64,000 bases of DNA. Source: Barthelona sp. PCE. Taxonomy: Eukaryota; Metamonada: BaSk clade. The position numbers were made by a program, and so were the translations under genes. The stretch lies in assembly GCA_040285745.1 (NCBI GenBank), contig JAUFOR010000008.1, positions 1,054,001 to 1,118,000 on the forward strand. Direction: 5' to 3'. This document shows, piece after piece, positions 47,190 through 56,256 of the stretch (the first letter of the stretch is position 1; each line of letters begins with the position of its first letter). Below the pieces are notes generated by a model that was not told the DNA's origin, did no database searches, and worked only from the letters and a program-made list of their open reading frames with translations.

Positions 47190-49358
47190 ATGGACTGTAG
47201 TCACTCTCTACTGCAAGTGGACGACACTGGCTTTGCCACCTGTATTGAATGCGGTAAGGGACCCATCCCTGATTTTTCCAAATCCAATTCTCCATATTTG
47301 CTTCAAAGACGTGGAGCCACGGGCAAAGTATCATATTACATCCACGAAAGTGCTGTCGAGAAATGTGGAGAGCAGGCTGTTACCAACATGCTCAACAATA
47401 ACAAACTCATGATAATCTTTGATCTTGATCATACACTGATTCACTGTCACCATGTCTGTTTTGCACGCTCCATTGCAGATTTTCAACAAGCACTGCAGAA
47501 ACCACCACCATTCCACATCCAAAATTTTAAGGAAGAAACTGGCTTTTTACCTTGGAATCTACCCCATAACAAACTGCATGTGTGCACCATAGCGGAAGAA
47601 ACACATGGTGTTTTCATTGTTAAAGATGTCATGCATGTTGTATCGGTGAGACCGCACGTAAAAAACTTGTTTGACCAGCTTAAGGACTTATTCACGTTCA
47701 GGGTTTTTACTGCGGCCCAGACAGAGTACGCAATCCATGTTTGCGAGCTCATAAATTACGTTTGTGGAGAGGAAGTCTTGCCCCCACGGCTACAAGATGT
47801 TGTCTTCACAAGAAGTGATATGCAGAACAACATCAAGGCGTTCGACCGCATCCTCCCAAAGAGCAAGGACGTGGCAGTCATGGTTGATGATTCGCCAAAG
47901 GTTTGGGAGGATCTTTCAAAATTACTAATCTGTCCTCCGTATATGTACGGTAAATCAGACGATTATTTGCTGGTTTTCGTTCAACAGATGGTGTACATCC
48001 ACACAGAGTTTTTTAACAGGGATATGAAGTGCGGTGTTAGTAATCTTGTGTTGGAAATGTTCGCTGACTTTTTTGAGGAGCATGAAATCCAGACAGCCGC
48101 ATGCTTTTCGCTGGATAAGAAGCGGTGGAAGAGCGATACGATGGCTGATTTCCTATCAATGATTGAAATTGATTGTCTACCAAGAATCGAACCTGGAGTT
48201 CAGGCTTGTATTGTGTCTGGAGAGAATCATCCCCTCGCTTACGATGGATTCTCTGCAGGGATTCCTGTTCTCCGGCTCAATGACGTGTTACTGAGGAGAT
48301 TTTTACCGTTGCAACCATGTAACGTTCTTCTAAGACCAATTGAGCAATTCATTGATGATGATTCATCTGAGGAGCCGGAGATTGAAGCTGATGCCCCTCC
48401 TTCCCGCACAGAGCTTACGTTTTACATGACCTATCAGGCTACAAAGAAGGTAAAAGAAGTAGCTGTTGTTCCCCACGAAGGTTTCTTCCCTGCTGTTTTT
48501 ACACCGACTGAGCATCGTGCAAAGGTTGAATCTCTCGGTCAGTTGAAGAAGGCTGTACAAGATCCACACTACCACCACGTCATGACACCAGATTTCGAGT
48601 ATGGTGCGTTGGGCGACGCTTTCTTTGTCACAGAGCTTATGCTCACAAGTTTCCACTCGCACACCGTTGAAATGCCACCAAATATCAGATCCCTTGGCCT
48701 CCAGATGTCGTTCCCCACCTTTGAGGTTTTCAAAAAAATCATTAACACCAGACCTCAGTTTCCGCCAGCAAGGAAGACGCCTTTAGATAGACTTATGATC
48801 TTTGTTGAGTGCAGATACGCTGGATACTTCCAGAGTTACATGTACGGAGCCTGGATATCGCTGCTAATGCGCTGTCACAAACCCATGTGGGTCAGAACAG
48901 ATGCATACATCTTTGCAACAGAGATACCTGAACGAACTACACTTTTTGGAGGTCGTCTATGGCTCAATGGCCCACTTCAAAATGTCAAAACGCTGCTTCT
49001 TTACAATTTTGACAAATTCGGCACCTATGATACTTCGAGCGTTGAGTGTCTGATTTTCGAACAGTGTGCCGCTGATCATGATGACGTTGTCTTCAGAGCA
49101 ATGGCAAAGATGGATAATATTTTCCCATCAACAAAGATCCTGGTTCTGAGAGGTGCTGCTGCATTTTTTAGTGATAATGAGCATATTAAAATTCTTGATG
49201 ATTTCGTTGATAATCACAAGCATATTGCTCACATTTGCTTCAGTGTGCGTGATCTTGATCGCTTGCAGGAGATGCCTCCTCTGTATGAGTATGCGCGTAG
49301 ACGCTTCAAGGATATTAGAGTTGAGGTATCGAAAGGGTTCAATTTTGAGCCTATATAA
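47190..49358 (+). CDS. CTDP1: FCP1-like RNA polymerase II CTD phosphatase with long C-terminal extension
   Basis: This 722-aa protein opens with a C-x-H...C-x-x-C-G finger (residues 3-22), the form seen in FCP1. The FCP1/SCP HAD domain follows: MIIFDLDHTLIHC with catalytic Asp78 and Asp80, VRPHVKNLFDQL, and VMVDDSPKVW. Residues about 315-385 resemble the BRCT domain of FCP1 (ACIVSGENHPL, LRLNDVLLRRFL). An acidic linker (about 388-405) then leads to some 315 residues that belong to no domain I know. FCP1 removes Ser2/Ser5 phosphates from the Pol II CTD to recycle polymerase. The frame extends back to a GTG at 47124, but the ATG at 47190 places the finger at the N-terminus. The stop TAA is in TATAAAG, 3 bp from the RNase H2A stop. 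Confidence 0.85.
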   Translation: MDCSHSLLQVDDTGFATCIECGKGPIPDFSKSNSPYLLQRRGATGKVSYYIHESAVEKCGEQAVTNMLNNNKLMIIFDLDHTLIHCHHVCFARSIADFQQALQKPPPFHIQNFKEETGFLPWNLPHNKLHVCTIAEETHGVFIVKDVMHVVSVRPHVKNLFDQLKDLFTFRVFTAAQTEYAIHVCELINYVCGEEVLPPRLQDVVFTRSDMQNNIKAFDRILPKSKDVAVMVDDSPKVWEDLSKLLICPPYMYGKSDDYLLVFVQQMVYIHTEFFNRDMKCGVSNLVLEMFADFFEEHEIQTAACFSLDKKRWKSDTMADFLSMIEIDCLPRIEPGVQACIVSGENHPLAYDGFSAGIPVLRLNDVLLRRFLPLQPCNVLLRPIEQFIDDDSSEEPEIEADAPPSRTELTFYMTYQATKKVKEVAVVPHEGFFPAVFTPTEHRAKVESLGQLKKAVQDPHYHHVMTPDFEYGALGDAFFVTELMLTSFHSHTVEMPPNIRSLGLQMSFPTFEVFKKIINTRPQFPPARKTPLDRLMIFVECRYAGYFQSYMYGAWISLLMRCHKPMWVRTDAYIFATEIPERTTLFGGRLWLNGPLQNVKTLLLYNFDKFGTYDTSSVECLIFEQCAADHDDVVFRAMAKMDNIFPSTKILVLRGAAAFFSDNEHIKILDDFVDNHKHIAHICFSVRDLDRLQEMPPLYEYARRRFKDIRVEVSKGFNFEPI

Positions 49359-49361
49359 AGA

Positions 49362-50249
49362 CTACAACGTCTGTAATGGATGTATCAAGACTTCTTTTCT
49401 CTTTTTAAGTAGGCGACATTGTGGTTTAAAGATAGAAAAAATAGTATTCTTATCAGTACCAGTTGTTTCAGGCAAGGATAATTTAAACCCGCTTAATTTC
49501 TCCAGATCCTGACCTTGACCTCCCCAACTCGTCCGCACAAGGTCCGAAGGGTACCCCATTAACGGATGCATGGCTGCCTTTAGCATCTCTACAGTTCGCT
49601 CATCGCTTGCATAACCGCTGCACTTTGGTAACATATTCAACCTTGAATACCCAGGCATTGTTTGCTGATAGTTCTCCATCCACTTATCGCGGGTCACCTT
49701 GGCAACAATGGAGGCGCCACCGGTCACTGGATAACGCTCATCTGCTTTAGATTCAACGGTGTAATCAATAAGAGGATGGAACTCGTTCAAATCCTTGCGC
49801 CATTTCAGAGGATCACCAACGGTATCCACATATCCGCTAACAAGGTTAAAGCCCTTGTCAAGAGCTCTCTGCACTAGCTCTTGAGTTGCTAGTAATGCTA
49901 CTTTGTTTAGATTCACTCTATCAACCTGCATTGCATGGCTCAATTCCAGAGCTCCAATCGACTTTGTGTCGAAGTAAATGACACCTGCGTCAACAATTCG
50001 TGAAAAAATTCGCTCACGAACTGAAGCATCAAGCTGCTTAGAATCATAAACGCCCATCCCCTTTAATTCCTCTTGAAAAGAAACTGGTATAACCATGATT
50101 CCGTAAACCATCGGTCCCAGGATAGGCCCACGTCCCGCTTCATCGATACCAAAGATGTAGTCGATGTTTGGATCGGGATTTGTGTAAAAATGATTTGGAA
50201 AGTCCTCTATCTTTTGTGCTTTGGGGTTCTCGTGGCTAAATTCAGTCAT
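49362..50249 (-). CDS. RNASEH2A: Ribonuclease H2 subunit A (RNase HII)
   Basis: This 295-aa protein has the type 2 RNase H active-site motifs: GIDEAGRGPILGP (residues 34-46, catalytic Asp and Glu), DSKQL, YVDTVGD (third acid) and ESKADERYPVTGGASIVAKV. It cleaves RNA-DNA hybrids and single ribonucleotides in DNA. Its length fits eukaryotic H2A (about 300 aa). A reading frame opens 11 codons earlier with TTG at 50282; the ATG at 50249 is the natural start. Subunits B and C are not in this window. Convergent with the FCP1-like gene. Confidence 0.93.
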   Translation of the reverse strand: MTEFSHENPKAQKIEDFPNHFYTNPDPNIDYIFGIDEAGRGPILGPMVYGIMVIPVSFQEELKGMGVYDSKQLDASVRERIFSRIVDAGVIYFDTKSIGALELSHAMQVDRVNLNKVALLATQELVQRALDKGFNLVSGYVDTVGDPLKWRKDLNEFHPLIDYTVESKADERYPVTGGASIVAKVTRDKWMENYQQTMPGYSRLNMLPKCSGYASDERTVEMLKAAMHPLMGYPSDLVRTSWGGQGQDLEKLSGFKLSLPETTGTDKNTIFSIFKPQCRLLKKRKEVLIHPLQTL

Positions 50250-50409
50250 GTGTATGAGAAATGGTACAAAAAATATCAACAAAGTTCATAGTTTACTCTT
50301 TGGAGAATCTAATACCACAATGTGGTAAAATCTTCATGTTTTTTAACACAAAGAGCAGTCAAAAAGAAACAATCGGCCACTTGATTGTTATTGGGATTTC
50401 TTCTTCTAT

Positions 50410-51393
50410 ATGGACGAACCTCTTCTCTATCGTATGCCCAGAACACAAACACAACTGTTCACACCTCTCAAAGCACCACACGACGATGAAACATTAAAAT
50501 TCACAGCAGCCCTCATTTATGAGTTCGATGAAAACGAAGGACAACGTATCCTCGTTTCCAGCGGGGCAGTAGGCGACAGGGTAAAGCGTCTCAAGTTTCT
50601 TGCAATTGCATCTTCTTTCCAGGATCATAACAGCGATTGGGGTCTTTTTAAATGGGAAAATGAATTTGGACTGACTGTATTCGAACAGAGATACGACGAA
50701 AGCGCACGCAGGAAGAGAGCTATGCGTTCTGTTGTTGTTTTTAGCCACAGCACTTTCCATCTACTCAAATCGGTAGATCAATCGTTGAACATACTTAAGC
50801 ACTGCTGGGAGATGTCAAAGGAGGAAATGCAGACGGCAGTTGACATGCGTGTTGAACCGATCGTAACAAACAATCAAAAAATACATTTCAACCACTTGTT
50901 CTCTCTTCCTCCTCCCAAATTCAATGTTGATCCTGGTCTCCTGGTGGCACTGTCGATGCTGGGGCTCCGATCCCTGGTCATAATACCTCGTCATCTGCCT
51001 ACACAACACTACATCGCCATGCTCCACCCAATCCACTGCCTGTTCCCCGACTCCACCTTGTTTATGGTCGGGGTCGACCAGACGGAAGCTCTCATGCTGA
51101 TGCCTGCATTTTTGGCCTGCACAGCGGACGTAATTATGGTGGAGCTGGCTAAACCTGATGTTGTTTTCATTGATGGTGAAATGCAACTTCTAAGTCCCAG
51201 AGCGAAGGAACTGGTGGCAGAGGGTGGCACATATGCCACTGTTCCGACGTTCCTGAGAGCTTTCGAAACGTTTGCCAATGAAGACATTTATACCGTTCCT
51301 TTACCACCATTCACACACAGAGGTGTTGAGAACATCGTTGCCAAGTATAAGTTGGATCTGCATCGAGCCAAAAATTGTTGCTTTTGCTGTTAA
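50410..51393 (+). CDS. DENN-like protein ending in CCFCC
   Basis: This 327-aa protein shows a beta-rich N-terminal module (residues 28-125: FTAALIYEFDENEGQRILVS, RSVVVFSHSTFHLL) resembling the upstream DENN/longin domain of LCHN (DENND11)-type proteins, followed by a helical, partly hydrophobic region (about 180-310; VALSMLGLRSLVII, ADVIMVELAKPDVVFIDGEM). The last residues are NCCFCC, with a cysteine pair like those prenylated in Rab proteins or palmitoylated on membranes. DENN proteins act as Rab GEFs; whether this one does is unknown. The stop is TAATAAA. Confidence 0.5.
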   Translation: MDEPLLYRMPRTQTQLFTPLKAPHDDETLKFTAALIYEFDENEGQRILVSSGAVGDRVKRLKFLAIASSFQDHNSDWGLFKWENEFGLTVFEQRYDESARRKRAMRSVVVFSHSTFHLLKSVDQSLNILKHCWEMSKEEMQTAVDMRVEPIVTNNQKIHFNHLFSLPPPKFNVDPGLLVALSMLGLRSLVIIPRHLPTQHYIAMLHPIHCLFPDSTLFMVGVDQTEALMLMPAFLACTADVIMVELAKPDVVFIDGEMQLLSPRAKELVAEGGTYATVPTFLRAFETFANEDIYTVPLPPFTHRGVENIVAKYKLDLHRAKNCCFCC

Positions 51394-51416
51394 TAAAACC
51401 AAAATGTATTAGCTCA

Positions 51417-51422
51417 TTTCAC
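51417..51422 (+). promoter_or_regulatory. TTTCAC box before Ulp protease
   Basis: TTTCACCC, about 30 bases upstream of the ATG at 51453. Confidence 0.35.
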
Positions 51423-51452
51423 CCTTTTTCTTTTTACGGTGTTCGGTGATGT

Positions 51453-53450
51453 ATGTCAGAGAGGCAAGTTATTATTCTTGACGATTCTGATGTTGAAAGC
51501 GAAAGCGAACAACAGATTCCTACTTTTACGGTAACAAACATCGCTTTTGGGTCATTTTTACTATTATCTCACCCAATGCGGTGGTGTGTGTGTAACAGCC
51601 AGGGAGCACAATTTTTCTTTAAGCGTAGCGAAACAACAATTTCTTTTTTTTTGAAGTTTACTGAGATCGTATCCATATTATATTTCGAGGATAGCACTCG
51701 CCCTGCCTGCAAGAGCGTAGTGTGCATATTAAACAATAGCATGAGCGACGCTTTGGATGCGTTTTGCCAGCAGCACAAGTTTGAATCGTCTGAATATCTT
51801 TCTGATGAGCGTATGGGCCCATCACTCGTATTTCAAACAGATAATCACGCTTCAATGTCACTATTTATCGAATTCATCAAGAAAAATACAGTAATTGATG
51901 TTTTGCCTGATTCTGTCACTTGCCACAATGTTTTCAAGGCAATTCGCACAGTAGAGGATGGTAAGAAGCAGGTAAGGGGGCATATAACTCTGGACGAACA
52001 CCAGTGGGTTTCTGAATTACAAACACTCAGCACAGATCTCGCCGCCCTGCAAAAGACTGTTGCTCGATGTGAGAGCGAGCGTCTTACACTAGGAGATGTT
52101 CTCTCGTTGCAGGACGTTAACGAAGAGAATCAGTTGGACGGTTACATTACTGGAGGCACAGTTTCTTTCTTCCTCCGATATTTTGCACATTTGCACAGTT
52201 ATTTTCAACGAAATACTCTCCTTTCTGCCTGCCAAAAGGCCCAAATGGTGCAGGGAGTTAAGAAGAAAAAGGGAACCATTTTTTCGAAGATTGGCTCAAT
52301 TCTGCCGTCTTTTCCAGCTTGTACAGTTTCCTTGGTCAACAGTGCTTCAGGAGCTACATTTAGGAGCGGTATATCGGATATACTATTATCATCTTTGCTC
52401 CCACAAGCGGTCACTGTCTCCACTTCGTTCTTCCCACTGTTCATGCGTGCGTTGGAGCGCCCTGTTCCAAAGAACACAAGCCTTCCGCATCCCTTCCTGC
52501 AATTTACAAAGTGGCCGCAGTTCAGAAATGTGAGAGACTTCTTTTCCCACACTTTCTTCCTTGTTCCCCTTCACAACCCCGAGCGCCATCATTGGACACT
52601 AGTTGTTGTCAAAGATCTGCCACTTTTAAGCCCGTATATTGATCAGAAGAGGGTGCACGCAAAAACTTTTAATGTTGACAGAGCTTCCATTTTTTACTTA
52701 GATTCTTTACGATATAGGTGTGACTACGCCCATTTCAAGGTGCGCAGGTTCGTTAAGTACATGCACGAGCGAGTTTCAACCACATCATTCAACATAAACG
52801 GAATGTGCCAGACCGCAACAGTGAACCCCCCTCAACAGACTAACTCATACGATTGTGGTGTTTACATTCTGGTCTACGCGCTGCTTTGCACGTTCGGTAT
52901 GACCTTCAAGCGGCCCGGGCTGAGGTTTATGGAACCGATAAAGAGCAGTGATCAGAAGTTTAGGAGCAGATACAGCACGAAATGGGAGAATTGGTTTGAC
53001 TCGACTGATGATCTGGGATCTAACTTTAGAGCAATATTAATCGATATGGCCAGTGATCTGAGGTTGTTGAGCCCCTCCTCCTCGAATATTTTTGATATTT
53101 CAACCGATAACCTTTCGGATTTACAGAAAGAACCTTTCGCGACGCATATGCGAAGGATTGTTGTGTTTCTGAAGAGTATTGAGAGGAGTGGGGAGATTAA
53201 TTCGAGTGAAGAAAAAAAAAGAAAACCATTGTCACCTTCACATGAACTACCAAAGAAGGAACAGTGTGTTAAGGTGATGCAATCGCCCTGTAGAACATTG
53301 TGCAGCTCAGATGACCATGTGTCCAAGTTTATACAGATGGTTTCGCCTCAGAAGAAGGATGAGAAGAAAAGTTCTAAGAAGAAAGTAACGGGAAAGAAGA
53401 AGGGAAGACGTAGGTTAACCCAGTTGTTCAAGTTCAAGAGCGAGTTGTAG
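51453..53450 (+). CDS. Ulp/SENP SUMO protease (peptidase C48) with N-terminal SIM
   Basis: This 665-aa protein has the C48 catalytic domain at about residues 335-530: HHWTLVVVKD (catalytic His380), FYLDSL (Asp417), and QQTNSYDCGVYIL (oxyanion Gln and Cys468). Residues 6-13 read VIILDDSD, a textbook SUMO-interacting motif (hydrophobic core then acidic/phospho-Ser). The segment between (residues 30-330) contains a possible PH-like or Ulp2-type N-terminal region. The last 100 residues are basic and rich in Lys. Ulp2/SENP6/7-type enzymes trim SUMO chains; this one looks more like that branch than Ulp1. The stop is TAGTAAA. Confidence 0.88.
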   Translation: MSERQVIILDDSDVESESEQQIPTFTVTNIAFGSFLLLSHPMRWCVCNSQGAQFFFKRSETTISFFLKFTEIVSILYFEDSTRPACKSVVCILNNSMSDALDAFCQQHKFESSEYLSDERMGPSLVFQTDNHASMSLFIEFIKKNTVIDVLPDSVTCHNVFKAIRTVEDGKKQVRGHITLDEHQWVSELQTLSTDLAALQKTVARCESERLTLGDVLSLQDVNEENQLDGYITGGTVSFFLRYFAHLHSYFQRNTLLSACQKAQMVQGVKKKKGTIFSKIGSILPSFPACTVSLVNSASGATFRSGISDILLSSLLPQAVTVSTSFFPLFMRALERPVPKNTSLPHPFLQFTKWPQFRNVRDFFSHTFFLVPLHNPERHHWTLVVVKDLPLLSPYIDQKRVHAKTFNVDRASIFYLDSLRYRCDYAHFKVRRFVKYMHERVSTTSFNINGMCQTATVNPPQQTNSYDCGVYILVYALLCTFGMTFKRPGLRFMEPIKSSDQKFRSRYSTKWENWFDSTDDLGSNFRAILIDMASDLRLLSPSSSNIFDISTDNLSDLQKEPFATHMRRIVVFLKSIERSGEINSSEEKKRKPLSPSHELPKKEQCVKVMQSPCRTLCSSDDHVSKFIQMVSPQKKDEKKSSKKKVTGKKKGRRRLTQLFKFKSEL

Positions 53451-53505
53451 TAAAGTTAGCATTAGATACGATGATTTATTTTATTACTAGATATATATAA
53501 AAGAG

Positions 53506-54759
53506 TTACGAAGGAAGTACTAGTAGACTGGGGTCACATTTGTACAAATAATATGTGTTGGCAAACGTGTCTTCGATGTGATGACAATGATTCCGCATTA
53601 TTCTGCGGTTCAGAAAATCAAGCTCGTTGCTGGATAGGACGGTGTTTATATCAACACTTAACTTTTCGATGTAGTCAACAAAAATCTCAAAAACACCAAG
53701 ATTTTCTTCTACAATACTGTAATAGTTCCTGAAAACTTCCAATGCTTTCTTTATGATCCCCTTGTGTACATGATATTCAGCTCTGGAAAGAAGGAAACCA
53801 AAGAGCTTGTGCTGATTCTCGGTGATCATCATTGCCTCTTCCAGAACAAAATTGGAAATCACCCACAAAAAAAGCATTTCCTCAATTATAGGAAGTGGAC
53901 CGTTGACATTTGCATCCATAACTGCAAACAATAAGCGCCACAGACGAGAGGGAGCTGCGAAAGAAGCAAAGTTCCCAATAACTGATAGCATCGGATTTAA
54001 ACAAATTTCATCGACGTGATCCAGACAATATGGTAAAATATCGTCCTCTGCCCACCGTACAAACTGGTCTTCAACATCACCTTGTCCCACAGAATCAAGC
54101 AAAAATGAAACTGCTCTCAAAGTATTTGTATTTTGATCTACTGGAACTATATTACAATAAGACATTAAAAATTTGCCAATATCAACCCAACAAGCCCTGC
54201 AGTACCCACTAACGTGAATTTTTTTCAGAAATCCAAATATGATGCTCTCAACAATACCTGCATCTAAACTATCAAAAATATCCTCTTGTCTGCTAATATA
54301 ATTTATGAAACGTTTAAGCGTCTCCTCGTAACAAACCGAGTGCAACTTTTTGATTGAAATAATGTTGGTAAACAACCATACAAGTTGAATGAAAAGAAAC
54401 TCTGTTTCACAGTCTAAAGAACATGCGTTCTCTACCCACCGCACAACAGTCCCGTTCAACATCATCTCGGTAGTCTGAGAATCAAAAAGACTAGGAGATA
54501 ATTGAGAGATGCGTTTTAGAATAAGAACAATATCAGAATAAGTACTACTATCAACAATATCCAGCCATTCCACAAGCTTATGCAAGACACGGACGTCCTC
54601 CAATCTGTAGTCTTCCCTGCCAGTTTGCTGTTTTAACAAAACAATACATGAATTGATATGTTTGTGAGACAGCTCTTTGTTTTCTGCAAATAATATTAGT
54701 CTTAAAATGTCCCTTGCCTGCTCACAACAGCCGTTTCTGTCGTCATCAACAGTTGGCAT
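53506..54759 (-). CDS. Armadillo/HEAT-like protein, 417 aa
   Basis: The protein is all-helical with repeats of roughly 40 residues (for example LVEWLDIVDSSTYSDIVLIL, EFLFIQLVWLFTNIISI, NPMLSVIGNFASFAAPSRLW). The AVWALGN-like FIQLVWLFTNI and MLSVIGNF positions recall importin-alpha armadillo repeats, but there is no importin-beta-binding N-terminus and the conserved Trp/Asn array is mostly missing. A divergent importin alpha or another ARM-repeat adaptor are the possibilities. Two TTTCA boxes lie 7-20 bases before the ATG on the minus strand. Confidence 0.55.
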   Translation of the reverse strand: MPTVDDDRNGCCEQARDILRLILFAENKELSHKHINSCIVLLKQQTGREDYRLEDVRVLHKLVEWLDIVDSSTYSDIVLILKRISQLSPSLFDSQTTEMMLNGTVVRWVENACSLDCETEFLFIQLVWLFTNIISIKKLHSVCYEETLKRFINYISRQEDIFDSLDAGIVESIIFGFLKKIHVSGYCRACWVDIGKFLMSYCNIVPVDQNTNTLRAVSFLLDSVGQGDVEDQFVRWAEDDILPYCLDHVDEICLNPMLSVIGNFASFAAPSRLWRLLFAVMDANVNGPLPIIEEMLFLWVISNFVLEEAMMITENQHKLFGFLLSRAEYHVHKGIIKKALEVFRNYYSIVEENLGVFEIFVDYIEKLSVDINTVLSSNELDFLNRRIMRNHCHHIEDTFANTYYLYKCDPSLLVLPS

Positions 54760-55065
54760 TGATTTGAAAGAGGTGAAAAAAACTCACTATCAAATACTAA
54801 ATGAATTTAAGTCTATTTCCAAAATTTAGCTTTTTCTCAGAATATTATTGACCATACTGACGTGAAAAATACCTAGATCGAATAATATGAGATTATTTGT
54901 TTTTCAAGCTTTCTTTGACGAAAGGTACAGCATTCGAACAAAGAAACAGCGTTCTGACCACAAAATATTATGTATAGAGCTGCATCACAAAAAATAGCTG
55001 TGACAGAATAATCATGCTAAGTATTTTTCCACCTCTATCAAGAGTTTTACTACTTTAAAAGTTTC
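54760..55065. other. Divergent intergenic region
   Basis: This 306-bp AT-rich spacer lies between the ARM-like protein and the copine. TTTTTCACCTC faces the ARM gene (54773-54779 region), and TTTCATGG overlaps the copine ATG. No RNA gene or ORF found. Confidence 0.5.
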
Positions 55066-56256
55066 ATGGAGCACCAATTCATACAATACGTTCGAATATA
55101 CACCTACAAACCTCACACACAAGCATTAAGAATTATTGAAACTATAAATGGTTTCAAAGAAGATAAAACTATGCTTCCAATCGGCTATGCATACTCCTGT
55201 ACTCTACACACAGATGAGAAGCACACAATTGAAGTTGATGGCAACACAATGAATCTTGTAGATATCATTCAAACACCATTTGTTGACAACAACACTGGAC
55301 TTGTAGTTGCAGCCGAAATTGCAGGGCAGAACGTTGATCATTTTTTGTTTGAAACCGGCAAAGACCATCTCCACTTTGTGCGTATGGTTAACAACGTTCC
55401 TTTGCTTGTTTATGAGGCTCACCCAAATCAGAAGTGTGTTGTTTTCATGGATCAGCTTTTCCGTCACCCAGAACAGGAACTCACCGTATATCGCATTAAT
55501 CGTGGCGACAAGGCTGTTTTCAACGCACAAAACATTACACAACTAGGATTCAACACAAAGAGACACGAGATCCGTGAACGCAAAAATGTTGATGATATCC
55601 TGAAAGAAGTTTCAGTTCAAGTAACTGTCGCAATCGACTTCACGGCGTCGAATGGCAAACCTTCCAATCCAACATCCCTCCACCACGGTAATAACAATGA
55701 ATACACAAAGGTAATAGAGTCCCTGAATGTTTTTAACGACTACGACGCTGATGGAATGATTGACGCTTTTGGTTTTGGAGCCATCATCCCTCCACAGCGC
55801 CAGGTACAGCACGTGTTTAGACTGAGTCAAAACGGTTGTCATGGTGTTGAAGGCGTGCTGAACAGGTACAGGGAAATCAAAAACACAATCAGGTTTAGTG
55901 GGCCCACTCTTTTATGCCCTCTGCTGACCGCATATGGCTCTCTGGTCGATCCCTCCGAGTATAACATCCTTGTAATTGTTCTAGACGGTCAGATCAACGA
56001 TATAGATGACTGTTTCAAGGTGATAAATGAACGCCTCTGCATGCTGCCAATTTCTATTGTTTTGGTAGGTGTAGGAAACGCTGATTTCGGTTTGTTAGAG
56101 CAACTTGATGGCGACGGTGAGCTTTCCTTCGCCAGGAGAGATATTGTACAGTTTGTGCAGTTCTCTCGCTTTGCTAACCTAGATTACAGCCTCACAAACG
56201 AGCTCTTTGAAGAAATCCCGATGCAGGTTGAAGAGTGGTATGCATCACGTAGATAA
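55066..56256 (+). CDS. Copine-like protein without typical C2 pair
   Basis: Residues 186-396 form a copine A (vWA-like) domain: VTVAIDFTASNGKPSNPTSL with the DxTxSN metal site, YDADGMIDAFGFGAIIPP, GPTLLCPLLTAYGSLVDPSE, ILVIVLDGQINDID and VLVGVGNADFGLLEQLDGDG. Copines normally have two calcium-binding C2 domains before it and total about 540 aa. Here residues 1-180 hold at most one divergent beta-rich, C2-like domain without a clear cluster of calcium-binding Asp residues. Copines are calcium-dependent membrane-binding adaptors. The ATG is inside TTTCATGG. The stop is TAA within GATAAAAC. Confidence 0.82.
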   Translation: MEHQFIQYVRIYTYKPHTQALRIIETINGFKEDKTMLPIGYAYSCTLHTDEKHTIEVDGNTMNLVDIIQTPFVDNNTGLVVAAEIAGQNVDHFLFETGKDHLHFVRMVNNVPLLVYEAHPNQKCVVFMDQLFRHPEQELTVYRINRGDKAVFNAQNITQLGFNTKRHEIRERKNVDDILKEVSVQVTVAIDFTASNGKPSNPTSLHHGNNNEYTKVIESLNVFNDYDADGMIDAFGFGAIIPPQRQVQHVFRLSQNGCHGVEGVLNRYREIKNTIRFSGPTLLCPLLTAYGSLVDPSEYNILVIVLDGQINDIDDCFKVINERLCMLPISIVLVGVGNADFGLLEQLDGDGELSFARRDIVQFVQFSRFANLDYSLTNELFEEIPMQVEEWYASRR

